Source: an uncultured Flavobacteriaceae bacterium
GTDB taxonomy: Bacteria > Bacteroidota > Bacteroidia > Flavobacteriales > Flavobacteriaceae
Assembly (NCBI GenBank): GCA_943789455.1
Contig: CALSUE010000001.1
Span: forward strand, 760,001 to 824,000
Reading direction: 5' to 3'
DNA length: 64,000 nt
Shown here piece by piece: positions 42,896 to 53,053 of this stretch. A model generated the notes under the pieces. That model saw only the letters and a program-made list of their open reading frames with translations, did not search any database and had not been told where the DNA came from. Every line of letters starts with the position of its first letter. Position 1 is the first letter of the stretch. The position numbers and the translations under genes are program-made.

Positions 42896-45445
42896 TTATT
42901 CTTGGTTATCGTTTGTTATATTATCAGTTTCAGAAGTGTTATCAGTTTCAGAAGTGTTATCACCTTCATCTGAAGCAGCTTCTACAATTCCTTCTTCATC
43001 AGTATCTTCCTCATGCATTACCTTTGCTACTGCAGCAATACTGTCTGAATCTTTAATATTGATTAATTTCACCCCTTGTGTAGCTCTACCCATTACACGT
43101 AAATCTTCAACTGCCATTCGTATTGTAATCCCTGATTTATTAATGATCATTAAATCATTGGAATCATCTACATTTTTGATGGCTACTAAATCACCAGTCT
43201 TTTCAGATATATTTAAAGTCTTTACACCTTTACCTCCTCTATTAGTTACTCTGTAATCCTCAAGTTTAGAGCGTTTACCATAACCTCTTTCAGAAACTAC
43301 TAGGATATTACTTTCCATATCATTTACAGCAACCATACCAATTACTTCATCATTTTCATGAGCCAAAGTAATTCCTCTTACCCCTGAGGCAGTTCTTCCC
43401 ATTGGTCTTGTTTTTGCTTCTTCAAAACGAATAGATTTACCAGACTTCAACGCTAACATTACCTGACTATCTCCAGATGTTAATTTAGCTTCAAGTAACT
43501 CATCTCCTTCTCTAATAGTAATGGCATTAATCCCATTAGTTCTAGGTCTAGAATATTGTTCTAGAGATGTTTTCTTTACTTGACCTTTTTTGGTGGCCAT
43601 TATTACATAATGGTTATTAATGTACTCTTCATCTTTGAGGTCTTGCGTCACTAAAAATGCTTTAACCTTGTCATCTTGCTCTATGTTTATCAAATTTTGC
43701 ATTGCTCTTCCTTTAGAGTTTTTACCTCCTTCTGGAATCTCATAAACACGCATCCAAAATACTTTACCTTTTTGAGTGAAGAACAACATGTATTGGTGAT
43801 TAGTTCCCACAAATAAATGTTCTAGAAAGTCTTCATTTCTAGTTGCTACTCCTTTTTGACCTCGCCCTCCTCTATTTTGAACTTTATATTCATCAAGGTT
43901 TGTTCTTTTTAAGTATCCAGCATTTGAAATAGTAACTACAACCTTAGTATTAGGAATCATATCTTCAATACTCATATCTCCTCCAGCATACTCAATTAGT
44001 GATCTTCGCGCATCGCCATATTTATCTCGAACAGCTACTAATTCATCAGTTATGATTTGATAACGTCTAGACTCATTGTCTAAAATATCTTTCAAATCAA
44101 TGATAGTTTTCATAATTTCATCAAACTCAGCCCTTAGCTTATCTTGCTCAAGACCAGTTAACTGACGTAACCTCATCTCAACTATCGCTTTAGCTTGAAT
44201 TTCGGTTAATTCAAACCTTGCAATTAAACTTTCACGAGCAAGATCTGCATTACTAGATCCTCTAATAATTTTTATAACTTCATCAATATTATCAGAAGCG
44301 ATTATTAAGCCCTCTAAAATATGAGCTCTTGATTCAGCTTTTTTTAGTTCAAATTTTGTCCTTCTAACAACTACTTCATGTCTATGTTCAACAAAATAAT
44401 GAATTAACTGTTTTAAGTTTAGTTGTTCTGGACGACCATTAACCAGTGCAATATTATTGACGCTAAAAGAAGTTTGTAAACCTGTGTATTTGTATAATTT
44501 ATTTAAAACAATATTAGGAATAGCATCACGTTTTAATATGTACACAATTCGCATTCCATTTCTATCAGATTCATCTCTAATATTTGAGATTCCTTCTAAT
44601 TTTTTATCATTAACTAATTCAGCAGTTTTTTTAATCATTTCTGCTTTATTGACCTGATAAGGAATTTCGGTAACTATAATACATTCTCTTCCTTTAACTT
44701 CTTCAATTACAGCTTTAGCACGCATGACTATTCTACCTCTTCCAGTATGAAAAGCATCTTTCACCCCTTCGTATCCATAAATTATCCCTCCTGTTGGAAA
44801 ATCTGGGGCTTTTACATGCTCCATTAATTCATCGATCTCAATATCTCTGTTTTGAATGTATGCCAATGTTCCATTCACAACTTCAGTTAAATTATGAGGG
44901 GCCATATTTGTTGCCATACCTACAGCTATACCTGAAGCACCATTTACCAAAAGATTTGGAATTCTTGTAGGTAGAACGGTTGGTTCGTGAAGCGTATCAT
45001 CAAAATTAAGTCTATGATCTACAGTATCTTTTTCTATATCTGATAACATATCCTCAGATATTTTCTGCATTCTAACTTCAGTATATCGCATTGCTGCAGG
45101 GCTATCTCCATCAACAGAACCAAAATTCCCTTGACCATCAACCATCATATAACGAACACTCCAGTTTTGTGCCATACGAACCATAGAATCGTAGACTGAG
45201 GTATCTCCATGTGGATGATACTTACCCAAAACTTCTCCTACAATTCTTGCAGATTTTTTGTATGATCCAGTGGCTTTAATACCTAACTCATGCATTCCGT
45301 ACAAAACTCTCCTATGAACGGGTTTTAAACCATCTCTTACATCGGGTAATGCTCTTGAGACTATCACGGACATTGAATAATCAATATATGCAGATTTCAT
45401 CTGCTCTTCTATGTTAATAGGAATCAACTTTTCTCCCTCTGCCAT
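42896..45445 (-). CDS. gyrA: DNA gyrase subunit A
   Basis: GyrA forms the breakage-reunion subunit of gyrase. Active-site Tyr121 is in [10 protein letters not shown], and the [17 protein letters not shown] segment forms the quinolone-resistance region, with Thr82 aligning to E. coli Ser83. The C-terminal beta-pinwheel contains the GyrA box ([11 protein letters not shown]) and repeated GKKGQV/RGG-type turns. The acidic tail contains a two-copy DNTSET repeat from an 18-nt tandem DNA repeat. At 849 aa its length is normal. A good promoter lies 45 nt upstream. Confidence 0.97.
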   Translation of the reverse strand: MAEGEKLIPINIEEQMKSAYIDYSMSVIVSRALPDVRDGLKPVHRRVLYGMHELGIKATGSYKKSARIVGEVLGKYHPHGDTSVYDSMVRMAQNWSVRYMMVDGQGNFGSVDGDSPAAMRYTEVRMQKISEDMLSDIEKDTVDHRLNFDDTLHEPTVLPTRIPNLLVNGASGIAVGMATNMAPHNLTEVVNGTLAYIQNRDIEIDELMEHVKAPDFPTGGIIYGYEGVKDAFHTGRGRIVMRAKAVIEEVKGRECIIVTEIPYQVNKAEMIKKTAELVNDKKLEGISNIRDESDRNGMRIVYILKRDAIPNIVLNKLYKYTGLQTSFSVNNIALVNGRPEQLNLKQLIHYFVEHRHEVVVRRTKFELKKAESRAHILEGLIIASDNIDEVIKIIRGSSNADLARESLIARFELTEIQAKAIVEMRLRQLTGLEQDKLRAEFDEIMKTIIDLKDILDNESRRYQIITDELVAVRDKYGDARRSLIEYAGGDMSIEDMIPNTKVVVTISNAGYLKRTNLDEYKVQNRGGRGQKGVATRNEDFLEHLFVGTNHQYMLFFTQKGKVFWMRVYEIPEGGKNSKGRAMQNLINIEQDDKVKAFLVTQDLKDEEYINNHYVIMATKKGQVKKTSLEQYSRPRTNGINAITIREGDELLEAKLTSGDSQVMLALKSGKSIRFEEAKTRPMGRTASGVRGITLAHENDEVIGMVAVNDMESNILVVSERGYGKRSKLEDYRVTNRGGKGVKTLNISEKTGDLVAIKNVDDSNDLMIINKSGITIRMAVEDLRVMGRATQGVKLINIKDSDSIAAVAKVMHEEDTDEEGIVEAASDEGDNTSETDNTSETDNITNDNQE
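42921..42962. repeat. 18-bp tandem repeat in the gyrA 3' end
   Basis: The unit TTATCAGTTTCAGAAGTG occurs twice in exact tandem plus six bases of a third copy, encoding the [12 protein letters not shown] acidic tail of GyrA. It lies outside the conserved fold, so copy number could vary between strains. Confidence 0.85.
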
Positions 45446-45489
45446 ACCTTGCTTTTATTGTTTAATTTTAACTGTTTTACTTATAATTA

Positions 45490-45520
45490 GCAAGATACTA
45501 TAAATCCTATTTTCAGCAAA
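45490..45520 (-). promoter_or_regulatory. promoter of gyrA
   Basis: The minus strand has TTTG (45517-45520), a 19-nt spacer and TATCTTGC (45490-45497), one base off the TAnnTTTG consensus. Confidence 0.55.
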
Positions 45521-45710
45521 GGTTTTAGTGCCTGAAAAGCCCATAGTTATTAACATTTATTGATAAAATTTACAGTTGATTTATACCCTTGATTTACAAG
45601 CCTTTCTGATCCAATTTCGAGGGTCAAATTGTCAGTTTATAATTGATGGCATTCTTTTTGTATTTTATAAAGCAAAAAAGGTTAAATTTACAATAAAGAA
45701 AAAGCGATAT

Positions 45711-48278
45711 ATGGACGATAATTTTTCACCAAAGGTAAGAGATGTAATCACATTTAGTAAAGAAGAGGCACTAAGATTAGGTCATGATTTCATCGGAACT
45801 GAACATTTACTTCTAGGATTAATTCGAAAAGGAGACGGTAAAGCAATAGAAATATTACTTACTTTTCAAATTGATTTAGAATTGGTGAGAAAAAAGCTTG
45901 AATTACTTAACCCAGCAGCTCCATCAATCCTTGAAGGTAATAAGAAAAAAAGCCTTCATTTAACGAGACAAGCAGAAAAAGCTTTAAAAACAACTTTTTT
46001 AGAAGCCAAATTATATCAAAGTGAAGCTATAGATACAGCTCACTTATTGCTATGTATTTTAAGAAATGAAAATGATCCATCAACAAAATTATTAAACAAA
46101 TATGATGTTGATTATGACCAGGCCAAAACTTTATACAAAGAACTTCATACTGATAGTGATGATAATGATTTACCATCAAATCCAATTTCAGAAACTCCTT
46201 CAGATGATAGTGAGTTTGCTTCAGAAAAATCTAATCCTTATGATCAATCTCAAAAAAGCAAAGTCAGCAAGAAGTCTAAAACCCCAGTATTAGATAATTT
46301 TGGAAGAGATTTAACTTTTTTAGCTGAAACTGGAAAATTAGATCCTGTTGTTGGACGGCATAAAGAAATAGAACGTGTGTCTCAAATTTTGAGTAGACGA
46401 AAAAAAAATAATCCCATGTTAATTGGTGAGCCAGGAGTTGGTAAATCTGCCATTGCTGAAGGACTTGCGCTAAGGATTATTAATCGGAAAGTATCTCGAA
46501 TTCTTTTCAATAAAAGAATTGTTTCTTTGGATTTAGCAAGTTTAGTAGCTGGCACAAAATACAGAGGCCAATTTGAAGAACGCATGAAAGCATTAATGAA
46601 TGAGCTTGAAAAAAATGATGATATTATTTTATTTATAGATGAGATTCATACAATAGTTGGTGCCGGAGGTGCCACAGGTTCTTTAGATGCATCAAATATG
46701 TTAAAGCCCGCTTTAGCTAGAGGTGAGATTCAATGTATTGGAGCTACCACACTTGACGAATACAGAACAAATATTGAAAAAGATGGTGCTCTAGAAAGAC
46801 GTTTTCAAAAAATAATTGTAAATCCTACTAGCGTTGAAGAAACCGTACAAATACTAAACAATATCAAAGAAAAATATGAGGTTCATCATCATGTAAATTA
46901 CACCGATGAAGCAATTAAAGCTTGTGTAAAGCTGACCAATAGATACATGACTGATAGATATTTGCCTGACAAAGCAATTGATGCATTGGATGAGGCAGGT
47001 TCTAGAATTCATATCACAAGTATTGTAGTTCCTGATCAAGTACTGGAGTTAGAAAAGCAATTGATGGTTGTTAGAGAACGAAAAACCAAAGCTGTAAATG
47101 GTCAAAAATATGAAGAGGCAGCAAAATTACGTGATGATGAAAAGAACATTGAAGCTGCATTGCATTCTGCTCAACAACAATGGGAAGACGATTCAAAATT
47201 AAACAGAGAGCTTGTTACTGAAGATAATGTTGCTGAAGTTGTATCTATGATGACAGGCATTCCTGTAAATAGAGTTGCTGAAGCGGAAAGCCATAGGTTA
47301 GGTGAATTACCTCAAATGATTAAAGGAAAAGTAATTGGGCAAGATGAAGCTGTATCTAAGGTTGTAAAAGCAATTCAACGAAATAGAGTTGGGTTAAAAG
47401 ACCCAAATAAACCCATAGGTTCTTTTATCTTCTTAGGACAAACAGGTGTTGGAAAAACACAATTAGCTAAAGTGTTAGCGCGTGAATTATTTGATTCTGA
47501 AGATTCTTTAATAAGAATAGACATGAGCGAATACATGGAAAAATTTGCAATTTCTAGATTAATTGGTGCACCTCCAGGGTATGTTGGTTATGAGGAAGGT
47601 GGTCAATTAACAGAAAAAATTCGCAGAAAACCATATGCAGTAGTTTTATTAGATGAAATTGAAAAAGCACATCCAGATGTGTTTAACATGTTGTTACAAA
47701 TTTTAGATGATGGGCACATAACTGATAGTTTAGGAAGAAAAATTGATTTCAGAAACACGATCATTATTATGACTTCTAATATTGGAGCTCGTCAATTAAA
47801 AGATTTTGGTACTGGTGTTGGTTTTGGTACTTCCGCTAGAAAAAATCAATCAGATGAACACGCTAAAGGAATTATTGAAGGCGCTTTAAAAAAATCATTT
47901 GCTCCTGAATTTTTAAACAGGATTGATGATGTAATTGTTTTTAATGCTTTAGAAAGAGAGGATATTCATTCAATTATAGATATTGAACTTGATAAATTAC
48001 TTCATAGAATCCTTGATTTGGGCTATACATTAAAGCTAAGCGATAAAGCAAAAGATTATATAGCTGACAAAGGTTTTGATAAAAAGTATGGAGCACGTCC
48101 TCTAAAGAGAGCTATTCAAAAATATATTGAAGATGCTCTAGCAGAAGAAATTGTGAATTCTAAATTGACAGAGGGAGATACAATTACTATGGATTTAGAT
48201 GAGCAAAAAAATGATCTTACCATAAAAATAAAAAAGGGAAAGAAAGTTAAAGAGAAAAAAACAGAGGCTAAAGACTAA
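45711..48278 (+). CDS. clpC: ATP-dependent Clp protease ATP-binding subunit
   Basis: ClpC is a two-ring AAA+ unfoldase that feeds ClpP. The N-terminal Clp_N double repeat (residues 5-145) is followed by AAA1 (GEPGVGKSA and VGAGGATGSLDASN), a UVR motif (YEEAAKLRDDEKNIEAAL) and AAA2 (GQTGVGKTQ, APPGYVGYEEGG). Together these mark ClpC rather than ClpA or ClpB. The track start at 45576 adds 45 non-homologous residues; the ATG at 45711 (MDDNFSPKVRDV) is the family start, giving 855 aa. It is divergent from gyrA across a 265-nt gap. Confidence 0.95.
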   Translation: MDDNFSPKVRDVITFSKEEALRLGHDFIGTEHLLLGLIRKGDGKAIEILLTFQIDLELVRKKLELLNPAAPSILEGNKKKSLHLTRQAEKALKTTFLEAKLYQSEAIDTAHLLLCILRNENDPSTKLLNKYDVDYDQAKTLYKELHTDSDDNDLPSNPISETPSDDSEFASEKSNPYDQSQKSKVSKKSKTPVLDNFGRDLTFLAETGKLDPVVGRHKEIERVSQILSRRKKNNPMLIGEPGVGKSAIAEGLALRIINRKVSRILFNKRIVSLDLASLVAGTKYRGQFEERMKALMNELEKNDDIILFIDEIHTIVGAGGATGSLDASNMLKPALARGEIQCIGATTLDEYRTNIEKDGALERRFQKIIVNPTSVEETVQILNNIKEKYEVHHHVNYTDEAIKACVKLTNRYMTDRYLPDKAIDALDEAGSRIHITSIVVPDQVLELEKQLMVVRERKTKAVNGQKYEEAAKLRDDEKNIEAALHSAQQQWEDDSKLNRELVTEDNVAEVVSMMTGIPVNRVAEAESHRLGELPQMIKGKVIGQDEAVSKVVKAIQRNRVGLKDPNKPIGSFIFLGQTGVGKTQLAKVLARELFDSEDSLIRIDMSEYMEKFAISRLIGAPPGYVGYEEGGQLTEKIRRKPYAVVLLDEIEKAHPDVFNMLLQILDDGHITDSLGRKIDFRNTIIIMTSNIGARQLKDFGTGVGFGTSARKNQSDEHAKGIIEGALKKSFAPEFLNRIDDVIVFNALEREDIHSIIDIELDKLLHRILDLGYTLKLSDKAKDYIADKGFDKKYGARPLKRAIQKYIEDALAEEIVNSKLTEGDTITMDLDEQKNDLTIKIKKGKKVKEKKTEAKD

Positions 48279-48279
48279 T

Positions 48280-48309
48280 AAAAAACCCAAGCAATTGCTT
48301 GGGTTTTTT
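48280..48309. terminator. bidirectional hairpin terminator
   Basis: AAAAACCCAAGCAATTGCTTGGGTTTTTT is a perfect inverted repeat between the convergent clpC and hutH genes. Confidence 0.85.
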
Positions 48310-48344
48310 AATTTTATACTAATAGCATTATGTTTATTTAGCAC

Positions 48345-49850
48345 TTAGAATAATTCATTAGCATCAATCTCCATCGCATTGATGAAATTAGACGCATTTT
48401 TGATATCATCAAACATGACTCTATCCTCTAAAACTATAGCAACATCTTTCCTAAATGAGTTTACAAATGACTCTAAAAATGGTGAGCTCTTCAATTTTCC
48501 AAAAGACAATCCTTGGGAAGCTGTAAATAATTCAATAGCTAATACAGTTTGAATATTATCAATTACTTTTTTACATTTAGTTGCTCCGTTGGCTCCCATA
48601 CTCACGTGATCTTCTTGCCCATTACTTGATTCTATAGAATCCACACTAGATGGCGTTGCATATTGTTTGTTTTGACTTACAATGCTTGCAGCGGTATATT
48701 GCGGAATCATAAAACCACTATTTAAGCCAGGATTAGAAACCAAAAATGGAGGCAAATGTCTATGCCCAGAGACTAACTGATAGGTTCTACGTTCAGAAAT
48801 ATTTCCTAACTCTGCCATGGCTATGGCTAAAAAATCTAATGCCAATGCAAGAGGCTGACCATGAAAATTTCCTCCAGAAATGATCTGATCTTCTTCTACA
48901 AAAATATTAGGATTATCAGTAACTGAATTTATTTCAGTTAGAAAGGTTTTTGTTACAAATTTAATTGTGTCTTTGGTAGCTCCATGAACTTGTGGAATAC
49001 AACGAAATGAATAAGGGTCTTGAACATGTGATTTTTCTTGATTAATAAGATGGCTATCCTCTAAAAACTGCCTTACTCTTTTTGCGGTCTTTACTTGACC
49101 ATTATGAGGTCGAACTAAATGAACTAATTCATTAAACGGTTCTATTCTTCCATCAAAAGCTTCTAAAGAAAGTGTTCCTATTAAATCCGACAAGTAAGAA
49201 AGTTTGTGTGCATTTAATAAATTGTAAATTCCGAAAGCCGACATAAATTGAGTCCCATTTAATAAAGCCAAACCTTCTTTAGATTGAAGCTTAATTTTGT
49301 CCCAATTAAAGTGATCTAAAATTTCTTTCCCAGAAACTCTATGATCATTAAATTTTACTTCACCCAACCCAATTAGTGGCAGAGCTAAATGAGCTAAAGG
49401 AGATAAATCTCCGGAAGCACCTAGAGAACCTTGCTCATAAATTACTGGAAAAATATTATTATTGTAAAAATCGATTAAACGATTCACAGTTGCTAATTGT
49501 ACTCCGGAATGACCATAACTTAAAGATTGTATTTTTAACAGCAACATCAATTTAATAATTTCATTTGGAACCTCATCTCCTGTTCCGCAAGCATGACTCA
49601 TTACTAAATTTTCTTGTAGTTTCTGTAAATTTTCTCCTTTAATTTCTACATTGTATAGCGCACCAAATCCAGTATTAATTCCATAAATAGGCTTTACTAC
49701 TGAAGACATTTTATCGTCTAAATAGGCCCTACATTTTTGTATACGTTCTTTTGCACTTTCAGAAAGCGAAAGCTTTTTATCATGTGCTAATATGTCCTGT
49801 ATAATACTAAGATCTAATGGATTAGAGTCTATTACGTGTGTTGCAGCCAT
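48345..49850 (-). CDS. hutH: histidine ammonia-lyase
   Basis: HutH converts histidine to urocanate, the first step of histidine degradation. The MIO cofactor triad Ala145-Ser146-Gly147 lies in GSLGASGDLSPLAHLA; YGINTGFG, NPNIFVEEDQIISGGNFHGQP and SSNGQEDHVSMG are further family motifs. The length of 501 aa is normal. The other hut genes are not in the window. A 21-bp inverted repeat lies 22 nt upstream of the ATG and could be an operator. Confidence 0.95.
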   Translation of the reverse strand: MAATHVIDSNPLDLSIIQDILAHDKKLSLSESAKERIQKCRAYLDDKMSSVVKPIYGINTGFGALYNVEIKGENLQKLQENLVMSHACGTGDEVPNEIIKLMLLLKIQSLSYGHSGVQLATVNRLIDFYNNNIFPVIYEQGSLGASGDLSPLAHLALPLIGLGEVKFNDHRVSGKEILDHFNWDKIKLQSKEGLALLNGTQFMSAFGIYNLLNAHKLSYLSDLIGTLSLEAFDGRIEPFNELVHLVRPHNGQVKTAKRVRQFLEDSHLINQEKSHVQDPYSFRCIPQVHGATKDTIKFVTKTFLTEINSVTDNPNIFVEEDQIISGGNFHGQPLALALDFLAIAMAELGNISERRTYQLVSGHRHLPPFLVSNPGLNSGFMIPQYTAASIVSQNKQYATPSSVDSIESSNGQEDHVSMGANGATKCKKVIDNIQTVLAIELFTASQGLSFGKLKSSPFLESFVNSFRKDVAIVLEDRVMFDDIKNASNFINAMEIDANELF

Positions 49851-49872
49851 AAAGATTAGTTAACGTTGTAAA

Positions 49873-49893
49873 AATCAACAAACGATGTTGATT
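49873..49893. promoter_or_regulatory. 21-bp inverted repeat upstream of hutH
   Basis: AATCAACA-AACGA-TGTTGATT is a perfect 8-bp inverted repeat with a 5-nt spacer, between 23 and 43 nt before the hutH ATG. The form fits a dimeric repressor site. Confidence 0.45.
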
Positions 49894-49933
49894 ATGCAAC
49901 AAATTTTAACAATTTTTCTATTCAAATAGTATT

Positions 49934-49941
49934 TATCTTTG
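49934..49941 (+). promoter_or_regulatory. candidate -7 element for the TlpA-like gene
   Basis: TATCTTTG is a perfect TAnnTTTG box 24 nt before the ATG at 49965; a T-rich stretch (49913-49918) may serve as the -33 region. Confidence 0.45.
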
Positions 49942-49964
49942 AGAAAGTTTAAATTTTTTTATTA

Positions 49965-51035
49965 ATGAGAAGATTAAGTCTAATAATTATAATCCTAACC
50001 TTATTAAGTTCTTGCCATGCAGAACATGCAAAAGGGTATTTAACATTCAGCGGAACCCTAGAAAACTCTAAAGACTCTACCCTAACAATTTTAGGTGATG
50101 GATTAACTAAAATCATCAAAATCTCAGATAACGGAACTTTTAAAGACACCCTAAAAGTTTCTGAAGCAGGTTTATTCAATATATATACCTCCAGCAACAA
50201 AAGAGGAATTGTTTTTTTAAAAAATGGATACCACATAAAATTAACTAGTAATTCAAATGATTTTTTTAATAGTTTTAAATGTGAGGGAAATGATGAAGGA
50301 GCAGATAGTAATAATTTTTTTGTAAGTCGATATAACTTTGGCCAAAGTTCTGGAAATATTAGAGGGTTTATGATTCTAGAAAAAGAAGCATTTAAAAGTA
50401 AAATAAATTATTTCAGAAAAGGAATGGATAGTATTTCTAAAATTTACCCTAATGCCAATAAGTTAATAGTTAATGATTCTGATGAACAATATGAAAACTT
50501 TTTTAAAAAATTAGAGGATAATTATGACGTAATGCATGCTCAAATTTTAGAGCAAGTAATTAGTGAAGAGAAATTAAAAAAAGGAAATAAAGCACCAAAT
50601 TTTTCAAATTATGAGAACTATAATGGGGGAACTTCTTCACTATCAGATTTTATAGGAAGTTATGTATATATTGACATTTGGGCCACTTGGTGTAGACCTT
50701 GTATCGCTCAATTCCCTTACCTAAAAATGCTTGAAAAAGAATACAAAAATAAAAATATTTCATTTCTAAGTATTTCTACAGATGATGACCGAAGATCAAA
50801 TGGAAGCTGGGAAAAAGCACGCGATAAATGGACAACAATGGTAAAAGGCAGAAACCTAACAGGAATACAATTATGGGCAGGAAAAGATGATGCACGCTTT
50901 TCTAAAGAATATATGATAAGAAGTATTCCACGTTTTATCTTAATTGATCCTAAAGGTAATATTATTGACAGTAATACCTTGAGTCCAGCGAATCCATCGC
51001 TAAGAAAATTATTAGATGAACTACCGGGAATTTAA
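49965..51035 (+). CDS. TlpA-like thioredoxin-fold lipoprotein
   Basis: The leader MRRLSLIIIILTLLSSC is a lipoprotein signal with Cys17 as the lipid site. Residues about 25-130 resemble the DUF4369 domain found in front of many Bacteroidota thioredoxins, and the C-terminal half is a TlpA/ResA-like thioredoxin with WATWCRPC (Cys243, Cys246) and a cis-Pro motif in RSIPRFILID. It should be a periplasmic thiol-disulfide oxidoreductase. The stop codon lies inside a 24-bp perfect hairpin. Confidence 0.9.
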   Translation: MRRLSLIIIILTLLSSCHAEHAKGYLTFSGTLENSKDSTLTILGDGLTKIIKISDNGTFKDTLKVSEAGLFNIYTSSNKRGIVFLKNGYHIKLTSNSNDFFNSFKCEGNDEGADSNNFFVSRYNFGQSSGNIRGFMILEKEAFKSKINYFRKGMDSISKIYPNANKLIVNDSDEQYENFFKKLEDNYDVMHAQILEQVISEEKLKKGNKAPNFSNYENYNGGTSSLSDFIGSYVYIDIWATWCRPCIAQFPYLKMLEKEYKNKNISFLSISTDDDRRSNGSWEKARDKWTTMVKGRNLTGIQLWAGKDDARFSKEYMIRSIPRFILIDPKGNIIDSNTLSPANPSLRKLLDELPGI

Positions 51036-51080
51036 AATAAAAAAGTCGAGATAAACATCTCGACTTTTTTATTTTAAATT
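51029..51080. terminator. perfect 24-bp bidirectional terminator hairpin
   Basis: Two perfectly complementary 24-nt arms (51029-51052 and 51057-51080) surround an AAAC loop; the GC core is GTCGAGAT/ATCTCGAC with A and T runs outside. It separates the convergent TlpA-like and accA genes and contains the TlpA-like TAA. Confidence 0.88.
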
Positions 51081-51089
51081 GATATGAAT

Positions 51090-52043
51090 CTATTCTTTAT
51101 AAACTCCCATTTCAGCATACTTTTCCATTCTGGTAGATACTATTTTCTCATCTGACATATCTTTTAATTCTTCAAAAGAACTTAAGATGGTATTTTTCAC
51201 AGCTTCAAAAGCTCCTTCTCTATTAGAATGAGCACCACCAACAGGTTCTTTTATAATGCCATCAATTAACTTAAGACGTTTCATATCTTCACCAGTTAAC
51301 TTTAGCGCAGCTGCTGCTTGCTCTTTATATTCCCAACTTCTCCACAAAATAGATGAACAAGATTCAGGAGAAATAACAGTATACCAAGTATTCTCCATCA
51401 TGTATACTCTATTACCAACACCAATACCTACTGCTCCTCCAGATGCACCTTCACCAATAACTATGGTTATGATGGGTGTTTTTAATCGAGTCATTTCTAA
51501 AATATTTCTAGCTATAGCCTCACCCTGACCTCTTTCTTCTGCTTCAAGTCCTGGATAAGCTCCTGGGGTATCTAATAAAGTAACTACTGGGATCCCAAAC
51601 TTTTCAGCCATTTTCATTAAGCGTAATGCCTTTCTGTAACCTTCAGGATTTGCCATTCCAAAGTTTCTATACTGACGAGTTTTTGTATTGTACCCTTTTT
51701 GCTGACCAATAAACATAAATGACTGATCCCCTATTTTACCTAAACCACCAATCATGGCCTTATCATCTTTCACATTTCTGTCTCCATGTAATTCCATGAA
51801 GGTATTACCACATATAGCTTTAATATAGTCTAGAGTATAAGGTCTGTTTGGATGTCTAGATAATTGAACTCTTTGCCATGGAGTTAAATTTTTATAGATT
51901 TCTTTTTTTGTTTTTTCTAGCTTCTTCTCAATTTTTTTACACGTAGCAATAACATCAACATCACTGTCTACTCCTATTTCATAACATTTTTCCAACTGCT
52001 CCTTCAATTCTTTAATAGGTAATTCGAAGTCTAAATATTCCAT
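51090..52043 (-). CDS. accA: acetyl-CoA carboxylase carboxyltransferase subunit alpha
   Basis: AccA forms the carboxyltransferase with AccD and supplies malonyl-CoA for fatty acid synthesis. The 317-aa protein has the N-terminal helical region ([16 protein letters not shown]), [48 protein letters not shown] and [15 protein letters not shown], all standard. It is separated from the EamA gene by a promoter-bearing gap and stands as its own unit. Confidence 0.97.
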   Translation of the reverse strand: MEYLDFELPIKELKEQLEKCYEIGVDSDVDVIATCKKIEKKLEKTKKEIYKNLTPWQRVQLSRHPNRPYTLDYIKAICGNTFMELHGDRNVKDDKAMIGGLGKIGDQSFMFIGQQKGYNTKTRQYRNFGMANPEGYRKALRLMKMAEKFGIPVVTLLDTPGAYPGLEAEERGQGEAIARNILEMTRLKTPIITIVIGEGASGGAVGIGVGNRVYMMENTWYTVISPESCSSILWRSWEYKEQAAAALKLTGEDMKRLKLIDGIIKEPVGGAHSNREGAFEAVKNTILSSFEELKDMSDEKIVSTRMEKYAEMGVYKE

Positions 52044-52100
52044 AGTTTGGTAATTTATTTTCTATAAAATTGATTCATAAAAATCTATTCTTAAACATTA

Positions 52101-52133
52101 CAAACTTACTACAAAATTGTGTCAATTTACAAT
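52101..52133 (-). promoter_or_regulatory. candidate promoter of accA
   Basis: The minus strand has ATTG (52130-52133), a 21-nt spacer and TAAGTTTG (52101-52108), a perfect -7 box 58 nt before the accA ATG. Confidence 0.5.
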
Positions 52134-52138
52134 GTATT

Positions 52139-53053
52139 TTATTTTTTTGATGGTTTATACTTACCCACTTTCTTTACAATACTTTTCATATTTTTAAGAA
52201 GCCCATTTAACACAACTACAAACAAAACAATGCAGGCTCCTAGGTAAAACTCAGAATTCATTTCTTCAGTTTCACCAAATATAATTAATGCTAAAATAAT
52301 TGCATAAACAGGTTCTAAATTTATAGTAAGCATAACTGTGTAGGGTGTCAAATGTTTCATTACATCTACAGAAACTATAAATGCATATGCTGTACATACA
52401 CTACTTAATAATAAAAGGTAAATCCAATCTGAGGTTGGCAATATGAAAAAATCTGTTGTAAATGCTCCTTGAAATAACAAAAATATAGTAATAAAAAAAG
52501 CTCCAAAAAAAAGTTGATAAAAAGAAATTAATGAGGCATTATGTTTTTTTACAAACAACCCATTCAGTACAGAAAATAGAGCTGATAAAAAAGAAGAAAT
52601 TAACGCATAAATAATTCCTAAAGTATATTGAGACTCAAAACTAAAAATAATATATAGACCTAAAATTACTATAAGGCCTAAAATAATTTCAACACCTTTA
52701 ATTCTTCTTTTAAAAAAAAACGGTTCTATAAATGAGGTGAAAAAAGCACCTGTACTCATGGTAACCAATGCTACGGAAACATTGGAAACTTTAATGGCTT
52801 TAAAAAATGTAATCCAATGAAGAGCAATTAAAATACCAGATATAAAAAACTTAAATAATGACTTTTTATCTAATTTGAGTGATTTTTTTTTATAAAAAAA
52901 ATAGAAAGCAATAAACAAAGAAGCTAGTGACATTCTAAACCACACGAGTGGAATTGCATCGATGGATATTAATTTTCCTAAAATTGCAGTAAACCCCCAA
53001 ATGAAAACAATTAGATGAAGATGGATATAGTATTTTAGATTACTTCCTTGCAT
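52139..53053 (-). CDS. EamA/DMT superfamily transporter
   Basis: The 304-aa protein has ten hydrophobic segments arranged as two EamA repeats (first half FIWGFTAILGKL onward, second half GIIYALISSFLSALFSVLNG onward), the drug/metabolite transporter architecture. The substrate is unknown. Its ATG overlaps the end of the LptF/G gene by 14 nt, so it belongs to the tgt-LptF/G-EamA operon. Confidence 0.87.
   Translation of the reverse strand: MQGSNLKYYIHLHLIVFIWGFTAILGKLISIDAIPLVWFRMSLASLFIAFYFFYKKKSLKLDKKSLFKFFISGILIALHWITFFKAIKVSNVSVALVTMSTGAFFTSFIEPFFFKRRIKGVEIILGLIVILGLYIIFSFESQYTLGIIYALISSFLSALFSVLNGLFVKKHNASLISFYQLFFGAFFITIFLLFQGAFTTDFFILPTSDWIYLLLLSSVCTAYAFIVSVDVMKHLTPYTVMLTINLEPVYAIILALIIFGETEEMNSEFYLGACIVLFVVVLNGLLKNMKSIVKKVGKYKPSKK

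Noticed and set aside
42921-42962. Possible CRISPR or other repeat array
   Set aside because: Only two and a third copies of an 18-bp in-frame unit without spacers, inside gyrA.
42936-43256. 106-aa plus-strand ORF opposite the gyrA 3' end
   Set aside because: Antisense of gyrA; Ser/Leu-rich low-complexity translation typical of a shadow frame.
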